64,000 nt of DNA, taken from assembly GCA_013400155.1 (NCBI GenBank), contig VXBM01001303.1, forward strand, positions 124,001 through 188,000, written 5' to 3'. Below the pieces are notes generated by a model, which saw only the letters and a program-made list of their open reading frames with translations, searched no databases and had not been told where the DNA came from. The position numbers were made by a program, and so were the translations under genes. Within the stretch, counting starts at the first letter, position 1. Each line of letters opens with the position of its first letter. Below, in pieces: positions 12,503 through 20,400 of the stretch. This stretch comes from Helopsaltes ochotensis (lineage: Eukaryota; Chordata; Aves; Passeriformes; Locustellidae).

Positions 12503-12799
12503 GTGTTGGACTACTACCTGTTACTGATCTTCCATGGCGGGGGTGATGAAGTGGCCACATGTAGTCTGAGGGTGACCAAAAATGCCTTCAGGGTCTTGGG
12601 GCAGTGGGTAAGGGAATCTGGCACACAAGTTATGTTCTCTATTCTTCCACTAGAAGACAGCAACATTGGAAGAAACAGACAGATTGAGTCTATCAATAAA
12701 AGTCTCCATGGCTGGTGTCACTGCAAAAATGTGGGGTTCTATGACAGTGGGAAAGCTTATGTAGCACCAGGCACGCTGACATCAAATGTTTCTCAGTGA
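12503..12799 (+). pseudogene. CR1 ORF1 esterase-domain remnant
   Basis: The 98-aa frame follows the C-terminal, esterase-like (SGNH-type) part of CR1 ORF1. It begins MLDYYLLLIFHGGGDEVA, then has RVLGQWVRESGTQVMFSILP, RNRQIESINKSLHGWCH and VGFYDSGKAYVAPGTL. The usual family ending, with a HLS motif and a downstream helix, is replaced by a stop after NVSQ. The frame is a fragment of the element and not a host gene. In intact CR1 this protein binds the element RNA and is thought to help retrotransposition. Confidence 0.85.
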
Positions 12800-13127
12800 A
12801 GGAGATGCCTTTTTGCTTAGGAAAACTAGTATCTCACTTGCAGAGCTAGATGTGTCGGGAGAGAGGGACAATATCCGACTTATCCCTGGCCAGCTGTAGG
12901 ATGAGAGGCAAAGTTTGGAGGGACAGGGTGCTAGTGAGGGCTCTCTGCTGCTGACTCTGGAGTCAACAGACTGCTGACCACACTGAGACACACTTGCAGT
13001 CTTATGGAGATGAGCTAGAGACTCCTGAGGTAACAGGAACCACCAGAGAAACACCAGAGAACGATCTGACAGGAAGTAAATGGTGTACCTGTAGGAAGGC
13101 AACATGGCCAGTTGCCCAGCTGAAGTG

Positions 13128-13133
13128 CCTCTA
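13128..13133 (+). repeat. Target-site duplication, left copy (CCTCTA)
   Basis: CCTCTA immediately before the LTR terminus TGTTGT. It matches 13511-13516 exactly. Confidence 0.85.
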
Positions 13134-13510
13134 TGTTGTTATGTGTAATTTTGTGTTTTAATACCCTGTGGTTTGTTCCCTTTCTGCCCCCACCCCCCCA
13201 GGTGGTGGTTTAGCATGGGTTGTGTCCAACCATTGGGTTGTCAGTCTTCTCTCATACCCACCCCTATTCCCAATGTTCCCTGTCAATTCCCCCTGGTACC
13301 AGCCCCTGCCTGGACCACCTGTTGGACAATCCCCTTTTCTTCGAGGCTCCATTGGTCTGCTTATATAAATCTCCTCACCTTATTCTCCCCACTGGTTTGT
13401 GCACACTTCTGTCCTTTTACACTGACCCAGCAGTGACTGCTCAGGACTCTTGGGATCCCGGTGTTCTGTCACTCCCCCGCCAATGCCTTATCACTGGGCA
13501 TGAAATGACA
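13134..13510 (+). mobile_element. Solo LTR (377 bp) inserted in the CR1
   Basis: Starts TGTTGTTATGTG, ends GAAATGACA, and is bounded by perfect 6-bp duplications CCTCTA. Removing it joins CAGCTGAAGTGCCTCTA to CAGCAGAGAATGCAGCG, which is the continuous start of CR1 ORF2, so the boundaries are secure. It has a pyrimidine-rich U3-like part and a TATA-like TATATAA near 13363. The plus orientation is preferred because its U3 resembles, in block order, the LTR on the minus strand at 54.7-55.3 kb. No clear poly(A) signal is visible, so orientation stays uncertain. The 6-bp duplication fits an ERVK- or ERV1-like integrase. Confidence 0.85.
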
Positions 13511-13516
13511 CCTCTA
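13511..13516 (+). repeat. Target-site duplication, right copy (CCTCTA)
   Basis: Exact copy of 13128-13133 immediately after the LTR terminus ...GACA. Confidence 0.85.
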
Positions 13517-14192
13517 CAGCAGAGAATGCAGCGTTGGCAACCAACAGGAGGAGCTGGAGTCCACCACACTGCTGGAAAACAATGTCCTAGCTGCCATTGC
13601 CACAGCCTGGTGGGATGAATCCCCTAACTGGAGTGCAGCTATTGATGGCTAGAGGCTGTTCAGGAGGGACAGGGGAGAAAGGAGGGATGGAGGAGTTGCC
13701 CTCTACATCAAGAGGTGGATTGAGTGTGATAAGCCATCTCTGAAGAACAATTTGTGAACTGATGAAGAACAATGAGCAGGTAAAAGCCTGTATGTAAGAA
13801 GCTGAGACTGAGACAACAAAGGGAACTTTCTGATTGGTGTCGTTACAGGTCTCTGACCAAGGGTAGCCTATTGATGAGACCTTCTTGTTCCAGCTACAGG
13901 AAGGATCATACTCTCAGGCTTTTGTCCTCCTAGGAGACTTCAGCCACCCCAGTACCTGCTGGAAAAGTAGCAGAGCAAACTGTAGGCAGTTCAGGAAACT
14001 CCTGAAATGCATGGAAAATAACTTCCCAACCCACAGGAAGGGCTAATATACAGCCCTAGTGGAGGGGTTGCATTACTGAGCCAGTTGGTCAACAACAAGG
14101 TGAGCTAGCTGGAGCTATCAAGATGGCAGGCAGCCTGGGCTGCAGTGACCCTGCACTGGTGGAGTTCACCGTCCTGAGGGATATGAGTAGGT
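13517..14192 (+). pseudogene. CR1 ORF2 endonuclease-domain remnant
   Basis: The translation follows the CR1 endonuclease: AWWDESPNWSAAIDG, a stop where Y is usual, RLFRRDRGERRDGGVALYIK, later LGDFSHPSTCWKSSRANCRQ, and at the end GSLGCSDPALVEFTVLRDM. LGDF-H and GCSDHALVEF are the family's catalytic-core blocks, and here the active-site histidine of SDH is replaced (SDP). Several stops and shifts lie between blocks. The domain would nick target DNA in an active element. It ends at the deletion that removes the reverse transcriptase. Confidence 0.88.
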
Positions 14193-14463
14193 AAGGAGCA
14201 GCACAGGGAGGGCATCAACCTGTTGGAACAAGTCCAGAGGAAAGCGACCAAGTTCATTAGAGGCATTGAGCATGTCTCCAGTAGGAAAATCTCAGGTGAG
14301 ATTGGTCAGCCTGGAAAAGAGAAGGCTTTGAGGTAACTAATTGCAGCCTCCCAGTACCTGAAAGGAACCTACAGGAAAGTTGGAGAGGGGCTTTTTACAA
14401 GGGTGTGAAGAGACAGAACAAAGAGGTAACTAAACGACAATAGGATTAGATTAGATATTATAC

Positions 14464-14992
14464 TGTCAATGTTAAGGAAATTTCCCAGTCTGACCATTCA
14501 TGAGCCTCTCTTGGCAGTCACACTCCCAAGGCCAGAGACTTTTATTGATGGGACCAAAGCCCCTTCACAGTGACTGGCTCCAGTGACCTGACAGGCTCCT
14601 GCTTTGCTCACCACCCACCCATACATTCAGACCAGATTTCCTCATAGCAAGTCTCACCTGTCTCATTCCACAGAGAAGTTTGTTCACAGCACAGTAACAC
14701 AGAAATAGCTTGGGCTGGTGTCTCTGAGGAGGAGCCCCCAACAAAGAAACTCCTGGGTTTTCATACTCTCACAGCCTACCCCTGCCCAAATCTTGTTCTT
14801 TGTCTTGACTCCTGCTGCTCCTGCTGTGGCTCTCAATGTCCATTCACCTGGCTGGCACCACTTGTCTTCATTCCCCCTTTTATCCAAAGGATTGGCAGTT
14901 TGTGGCCTTTTGTTCAGGCTCCTACCCAGAGCTCAATCTGCATCTCAAACTTCATCTCAATTTGCAGCTTGCAAAGTGAACTACATGCTTCA
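14464..14992 (-). mobile_element. Second solo LTR (about 529 bp) inserted in the same CR1
   Basis: On the minus strand it has a TATA-like GGATAAAAG (14877-14885), an AATAAA signal (14541-14546) about 330 bp downstream, and a 3' terminus ...AACATTGACA. CR1 3' sequence stops at about 14463 and resumes at about 15005, so an insertion is certain. The exact right edge is less so. If the right edge is 14992, the flanking 5-mers TATAC and TATGT match at 3 of 5 with both mismatches transitions, acceptable for an old ERVL-like 5-bp duplication. A 122-aa plus-strand frame here is antisense chance. Confidence 0.7.
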
Positions 14993-15207
14993 TATGTATT
15001 CCTCAGCTGGGAAGGTGTTGAGGCACTGGAAGAGGCACGGAAAAGCTGTGGATGTCCCATCCTGTAGGTGTTTAAGGTCAGGTTGAATGGGCCTGTGAGA
15101 AACTTGGTCTAGTGGAAGGTGCTCTTGCACATGGCAGGAAGGTTGAAACAAGATGTTATTTTAAGCCCCTTCTAACTAAAACTGTTCTGTGATTCAATGA
15201 TTTTATG

Positions 15208-15634
15208 ATAGCTCAAGGCATATTAACAGGCAGAAAAGAGGTTAGGGAGGCTGGAAAGGTTTTCTTGGTGTTATAATAGTATTCCATCTCCATAAATTAT
15301 GATGCTCAGCTGGTATTCAATGTCTTTCTCTAACCCCAACATAAGCTGCTTCACTGACAAAGTAAAAAATATGAAGAGCTATATCTACAGATACACTTTG
15401 ACAAATGCTATATCAAAATGCTTTCTTTGAGGTTTTGATGATTTTAGTCAAGATCAGATTACATGAGAAATAAATATCACAAATGAATTTATCTTAAGCT
15501 CCTATATTTAGAAGAATGTCTTCCATTGTTAGAAATGTTATCATGCAGAAACACGCACCATGTCCCCAGATTAACTATGAAACATGAAATGGTCAAATGG
15601 CTATGGAAGTGAAGCATTTGTGATTCCTTGGGAA
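15208..15634. other. AT-rich spacer, no gene recognised
   Basis: Short sequence between the CR1 3' end and the next LTR. Nothing recognised. Confidence 0.7.
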
Positions 15635-15999
15635 TGTTGACTTGGAACAGAGACTAGAGAGAGCTAAGGGAATAAAGTAGGTATTTATTAAAAGGCCTTT
15701 AAGGATACACCTTGGGCAGTACAAGAGCCTGGCCAGGGCTACACCCAGGATTGACCCAAAATGATCGCAAAATGGATAACTTGTCACAAGGTCTCACACT
15801 TCTGTAACTTTTGGTCCATTTGCATTGGGGTAAATTGTCCAATTACAGCTTCAGGTTATGAGGTCCCATCCTTGTTTTCTCTCTTCAGTTCACCATTGTT
15901 TATGGTTTTGTGCCTGAAAACTTGTAATGGTTGTTCTTGGTCTCCAGCAGGAAAAGGATTTGTTTTGTCTCTCTATTCTGTGAAGAAAGCTTATTAACA
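15635..15999 (-). mobile_element. Solo LTR, avian ERV family (about 365 bp)
   Basis: I recognise the block order of an avian LTR on the minus strand. Near its 3' end is an AATAAA signal (15684-15689) preceded by GGCCTTTTAAT. The interior includes GGTGTAGCCCTGGCC-like and GTCACAAGGTCTCACAC blocks (plus-strand reading). The two ends carry short inverted TGTTRA termini (TGTTGA at 15635, TGTTAA on the minus strand at 15999). No clear target duplication is visible, so the edges are approximate. Confidence 0.65.
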
Positions 16000-17227
16000 C
16001 CTAATATGAGGCTCGGATCTACACACCTGGGCAGCACAGAATCTGAAAAACATGAAAGCTACAACTTAAGGAATCATCTGTGAGAAGGTCTTCAGCTTTT
16101 TCTGAATTTTGGAGAGTTTTCAGTTAAGTAGGATCCGTGTACCTCAAGCAACATATTGTGGAAACAGTAAGAATGAAATTTTGATAGCCTTTGACAAAAT
16201 GGAAAAATGATAGGATTGGATTTGCAGTGCTTTTCTATTACCAGTCAGCCATTCAATAAAAAGTGTGCTTTCATCAAGTTTCATACAGTTTAGTATTTTC
16301 ATTTCAGGTTGGTGACCTAAATAAAACACTTGGAAAGCCCTGTAATATCCAGAGGATGCTTTTTAAAATGCATAAGTGTGTCAGCATTTCCAAAAACAGT
16401 TCCATCCATTACCTGTATATGGTTCTTCTCCTTGGATCTAAATGAGAAGGCTGTGGAAGGCCATCTGAAATGGTATGGCAGCCCTGAAAAAAGCTCTAGC
16501 TTTCTACAAAGGACAATCTATCTGTTGCACCAGGATTAGGCACTTTGGTACCCAGCCTTAGGAGCTTGCAGTGCATGGCAGCTGTGGAAATTCAATTTCT
16601 GTTGAATAGGGCTGTTAATGAGTAACAAAAGAACCATGTGCTTCAGTTAATATTAACAGCAGAACTCCAACAGGGTGCTTAGAGTTGCAAAAGTCATGGT
16701 AAATTAAAGCACATCTAATTCAAAGTAACATTTATTGCAACCTGATTGTAACATTGGTAGTAAATCCTGCACAATTTCTTCTCTGAACAGTGGGAAGTAT
16801 AAATTCTGGCAGGCAATGTATATCTGGGACCGTGTCCATTTCCTGTAAAAAATGCAAACTGTTTCTCTGATTATGACATGAGAGACAGATTAATTGAAAT
16901 TGCTTAGCAGAAGATCTCTTGAATATTTATAGCTTACAAGGTACTGTAAGACAGATACTCTCATACATTTAACAAAATTAAAACAATAAATTAAGTTTAC
17001 CAAGACATATAATCTTTCCTCTTTAAACAAAAACCGAATACAGGCTTGTTCTTGATAATGGAGAGAAAGATTTTTTAAAAGCATGAAAATTTAATATTAC
17101 ATACTATGAAAGCAGTCATTAAAGTAATACGGAGTTCAGATCTCCAGTGAAAAATTTAGAAACGGGTTGTCAGTGGATAAAACCATCTGCCACACCTTCT
17201 TTCAATATTTATATGTCAATTTTTAAT
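16000..17227. other. Unique sequence, no gene recognised
   Basis: Stop-rich in all frames. No repeat family seen. Confidence 0.7.
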
Positions 17228-18204
17228 GTTCGGAAAAAAAGGAAATGAAAGATTCCTGAGTTGAGATAAGGACCAGAGGAAAACACTTCAAGGGCAAAAC
17301 GGGCTCAACTTCAAGTTGCAAAATGAAATCTATTGCTAACAGAATCAGAAGAGGATAATGAGAAGTAAAGTAAGCCATTAGAATACCTTTTTTCCCCTAG
17401 CTCCTCCCTCCTTCCCATTGACAGTGCAGGGAGACAGGACATGGGGGTTTTGGTCAGTTCATCACTGAGATTTTCTTCTGCTCCAGGAGTCCTTCCCCTG
17501 TGAGGCTGTGGGGTCCCTCCCACGGGATACAGTTCTCCATGAAGTTCTCCAGTTCACTCTCACAAGCAGCAGGCAAACTGCACCTGCTGCAAACATGAGA
17601 CCGTCCCACGGGCAGACAGTCTTTCCAAAGCTGATGTGGCATGGGTCACTTTTTCCACAGGGTGCAGTCCTCCAAGGACAGGGTGCTCCAGCCTGGAACA
17701 AGGGCCCTCTTGCTTCATCGAGTCTCCCACTGGATCACAGCCTCCTTCAGGCCTCCACCTGCTCCAGTTTAGGCATCTTCCCCATGGATCAATCTCTGCA
17801 TCCCCTGTGGATCCCCATGGGCTGCAAGTGCACAGCTGCTTCACCATGGTCTCACCATGGCCTGCAGAGGAATCTTGGCTCGGGCACCTGGATCACCTCC
17901 TGCCCCTCCTTCTGCATTGACCTTGGTGTGTCCATGTTGTTTCCCTCACATGTTCTCACCTCTTCCTCTTCTCTTACTAGAAGCAAAAACCTGTTATGTT
18001 GTTTTGATTTTCTTCCTAAATATGTTATCACAGATGCATTAGGAGCCTCTCTCATTGGCCCAGTTTCGGCCAACACTGTGTCCGTCTTCAGAGCCATCAG
18101 GGATTGGCTCTGCTGGACATGGTGGAAGCTTCCAGGAGCTTCTCACAGGAGGCACTTTTGTGGCCCCCCTGATACCAAAAAACAGGCCATGCCCAAACAA
18201 TACA
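17228..18204 (-). mobile_element. Avian ERVL-type long LTR, 3'-truncated (about 977 bp)
   Basis: The minus-strand start TGTATTGTTTGGGCATGGCC and the long GC-rich interior match a well-known avian ERV LTR. Recognisable blocks, read on the plus strand, include CACCTCCTGCCCCTCCTTC, GGATCCCCATGGGCTGCA, GTGGGGTCCCTCCCACGGG and GGATAATGAGAAGTAAA. The final roughly 80 bp of the consensus (U5 end) are missing at the left edge, so it is truncated. The long plus-strand frame at 17508-18386 (292 aa, the longest uninterrupted one here apart from the gap-spanning one) is antisense to this LTR and runs into the next CR1. It is not a gene. Confidence 0.8.
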
Positions 18205-18215
18205 TAGGGTTAAAA

Positions 18216-18376
18216 GCAATCTCAGGAGATCATCCAGTCCAACTCCCTTGCCAAGGCAGGGTCACCAGCAGGTTACACACTGCATGCAGCTGTCTTTTGA
18301 ATGTCTCCGGCGATGGAGGCTCCATGACCACCCTGGACAGCCTGTTCTGGTGCTCTGCCAGTCTCAATATGACGGC
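18216..18376 (-). mobile_element. CR1 LINE 3'-end fragment
   Basis: The plus strand reads the complement of a CR1 3' end: GAGATCATCCAGTCCAACTC, then GGGTCACCAGCAGGTTACAC, TTTTGAATGTCTCCGGCGAT and CCTGGACAGCCTGTTCTGGT. The element's 3' terminus is at the left, close to the LTR edge at 18204. Heavily 5'-truncated, as is usual for CR1. Confidence 0.85.
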
Positions 18377-18407
18377 ACTTATCTGACTGTGAAATTACAA
18401 TCAGACC

Positions 18408-18448
18408 TTTCCCACTTATAAGACCTTATAAGACTTATAAGTGGGAAA
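18408..18448. repeat. Perfect 15-bp inverted repeat (hairpin) with 11-nt spacer
   Basis: TTTCCCACTTATAAG (18408-18422) is the exact reverse complement of 18434-18448. The spacer ACCTTATAAGA repeats the TTATAAG core again, giving three TTATAAG units in a row. Confidence 0.95.
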
Positions 18449-18503
18449 AATCAGAGTGATGTTTTCTTTTTGTTTTATTAGGAAAAGATGCACTGAACCT
18501 AAC

Positions 18504-18923
18504 TGTGGTGGTGGGGTTTTGATAAGTTATGGTTTGCTCCTGTTCCCCACCCCTGCTGCCCAGTGTCTGGTTACCCCAAATTTTCCCCTCCCCTGTCCTT
18601 TCGTTCCCCTCTCCTGACCCTACCCTGTGTTTACCTGGGGCTAATCACCTACTGGCCTCACTCTTCTGACCCCTTGGTTAGATGGTAAATGTGTGGGACC
18701 CCTTCCTTTCTTCCCTGTAACACCTGGAAGAGTAATAAAGACCTTTGTAAAGAGAGAGCCTTCTCTGATCCTTGCTTCGAGACTTAGATGACGAGGAGAC
18801 CAGATCCCGGAGAGCAGAAAGCTCTCTCCTGTTACCTGGACTGCTTGCGGTCTAGGAACGGCCATTCCTGACCAGTGTGGCCGGGGTGAAAGCTAGCCAG
18901 AGTTCCCCAGCCCCTTGTTGTCA
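18504..18923 (+). mobile_element. Solo LTR (420 bp) with near-perfect 6-bp duplication
   Basis: Starts TGTGGTGGTGGGG and ends CTTGTTGTCA. Flanks are CCTAAC (18498-18503) and CCTAAG (18924-18929), matching at 5 of 6. It has a pyrimidine-rich U3, an AATAAA signal at 18734-18739 and a GC-richer downstream part with GACGAGGAGACC, consistent with U3-R-U5 on the plus strand. No internal retroviral sequence adjoins it. Confidence 0.8.
18734..18739 (+). promoter_or_regulatory. AATAAA polyadenylation signal of the 420-bp LTR
   Basis: AATAAA in GTAATAAAGACC, about 185 bp before the LTR 3' end. Confidence 0.6.
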
Positions 18924-19266
18924 CCTAAGGGACGCAGTGCTGGCATAAATAGCTTTTTTCTTTATGTTGTAGAAAAGTTACCCAGCACAACTCACATTCA
19001 ACCGTTTTCAGTTAGCACTTTGGTGCTTTCTGCAGTCTCTTCAGATGTTATTCAGCACACCAGGAAGGTTTTCCATCTGAACACAATGGACCTTCCTCCT
19101 TTTGAGAAAGATCATCCAAAAGGAGCTAGAGTTTTAGGATCTTTCCTGCATGTAGGTTTTGTAATGGGGTCTAGAATTGTTACAAACTAATGTCTACATC
19201 CCAGTGTCACTTTCTGCAAATTGGACTATGAGCACTGAGATGAGAGAACTTCCGGTGGAAACCATA

Positions 19267-19851
19267 AGTTGTGGTTTCACCCCAGCCAGCAGCTGAGCCC
19301 CAGGCAGCCCCTCACTCACTCTCCTACCAATGTGGCTGGGGAATGTGAAGGGTGAAAGCTGGAAAACTCCTGAGATGAGGTATAAACAGTTTAATATGGA
19401 AAACTGTTCCCATGTACATAACCAAAGTAAAGCAAGGAATGAATTCACTGCTCCCCACAGGCAGGCAGGTGTTCAGCCATCTCCAGGGGAATAGGGCCCC
19501 ATCGTGTGCAGCACTTACTTGAGAATACAAACACCCTCACTCGAAATGTTCCTCCCTTTCTCCATTTTTCCCTCAGCTTTTTGTACTGAGCATGATGCCA
19601 CATGGTCTGGAGTATCCCTTTGGTCAGTTGGGGTCACCTGTGTCTCCTCCCAACCTCTCATGCACCCCCAACTTCCTCACCAGCCTAGAAGCACAAACAG
19701 CAGAAAAGGCCTTGGCTCTGTGTAAGCCCAGCTCAGCAATAACAAAAACATCTCTAGAATTATCAACCCTGTGTTCAGCACAAGTACACAATACAGCCCC
19801 ATACCAGCCACAGTGAAGAAAATGAACTTTACCTCAGCTGAAACCAGCACA
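19267..19851 (-). mobile_element. Solo LTR, abundant avian ERV family (copy 1)
   Basis: On the minus strand it begins TGTGCTGGTTTCAGCTGAGG and ends GGGGTGAAACCACAACTT, a decayed form of the family terminus GGGTTAAACCACGACA. Interior blocks include CCTGGAGATGGCTGAACACC, an ATTAAA poly(A) signal (19390-19395) and CTCATCTCAGGAG. The TATA position reads TACAAAAAG, a weakened box. The 238 bp at 19571-19808 are 98.3% identical to 48094-48331 in copy 2, although the rest of the two LTRs is much more divergent. Frames such as 19592-19816 are antisense chance. Confidence 0.88.
19390..19395 (-). promoter_or_regulatory. ATTAAA polyadenylation signal of LTR copy 1
   Basis: ATTAAA on the minus strand in the position where this LTR family carries its signal (ATTAAACTG). 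Confidence 0.6.
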
Positions 19852-20361
19852 TTAGACTTCAAATGCGGAAATAAAAGTTGAATTCTGTTTTGAACTCTGT
19901 GCCTTGGGTACAACATAGAATAGGAGAACTTATCAAGTTGCTTTTACTACAGAACTGCAGGTTTTTCTTAGAAAAATGCTTTTTTTGGAACTCTGCTGAT
20001 TTTTCTAAAGAATTTCAGAGAGTTTTATGTAATAGATGTAACAAATGAATTTATGTAACAAAAATTATAAACCCCCACCCCCTTTATTTTTTCCAAGGAA
20101 TTTCCTGAGTTATGTTGAAGTAACTAGGTTACTATTCATCAGACTCTGGTAATTCTAATGCTACTTCTTTTAATAAATGTTGAGGAGGAAAAAGACTACC
20201 TCTTGTTTTCATTAAGAATGCAGTAGAATTCAGGTATACAATGTAATTGCGTCTACTTGCCCAACACAAAATAAATATATGAGGTTTTCACTTTACGAAA
20301 TTGAAAACGAAATTCAGTAAAGATATTTCTCATTTTGCTTTTATTCAATATCCATTCTTTT

Positions 20362-20400
20362 CTTATTCTTTCCTTATTCTTTCCTTATTCTTATTCTTTC
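20362..20400 (+). repeat. 11-bp tandem repeat (CTTATTCTTTC), about 3 units
   Basis: Two perfect units (20362-20372, 20373-20383) followed by a rearranged third unit. Confidence 0.9.

Larger units (their letters stand above)
12480..15207 (+). mobile_element. CR1 LINE, internally deleted and interrupted by two solo LTRs
   Basis: CR1 is the main avian LINE: ORF1 encodes an RNA-binding/esterase protein and ORF2 an apurinic-type endonuclease plus reverse transcriptase. The pieces lie in element order on the plus strand: ORF1 esterase end (12503-12799), the ORF1/ORF2 junction (to 13133), the ORF2 endonuclease (13511-14192), a jump to the ORF2 C-terminal end and 3' region (about 14205-14463, encoding LLEQVQRKATKF-like sequence), and the 3' tail (about 15005-15207, encoding VLRHWKRHGKAVDVPS and ending in TTCTGTGATTCAATGA). 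The reverse transcriptase is deleted at about 14193-14205. A solo LTR sits at 13134-13510 and another at about 14464-14992. In-frame stops and frameshifts show it is dead. Confidence 0.9.

Noticed and set aside
14718..15086. 122-aa plus-strand frame
   Set aside because: Most of it is antisense to an LTR, and its end is the CR1 C-terminal tail sequence VLRHWKRHGKAVD.
17508..18386. 292-aa plus-strand open frame
   Set aside because: It lies antisense across an avian ERVL-type LTR and the adjoining CR1 tail. The sequence is fully explained by these repeats and the translation has no domain.
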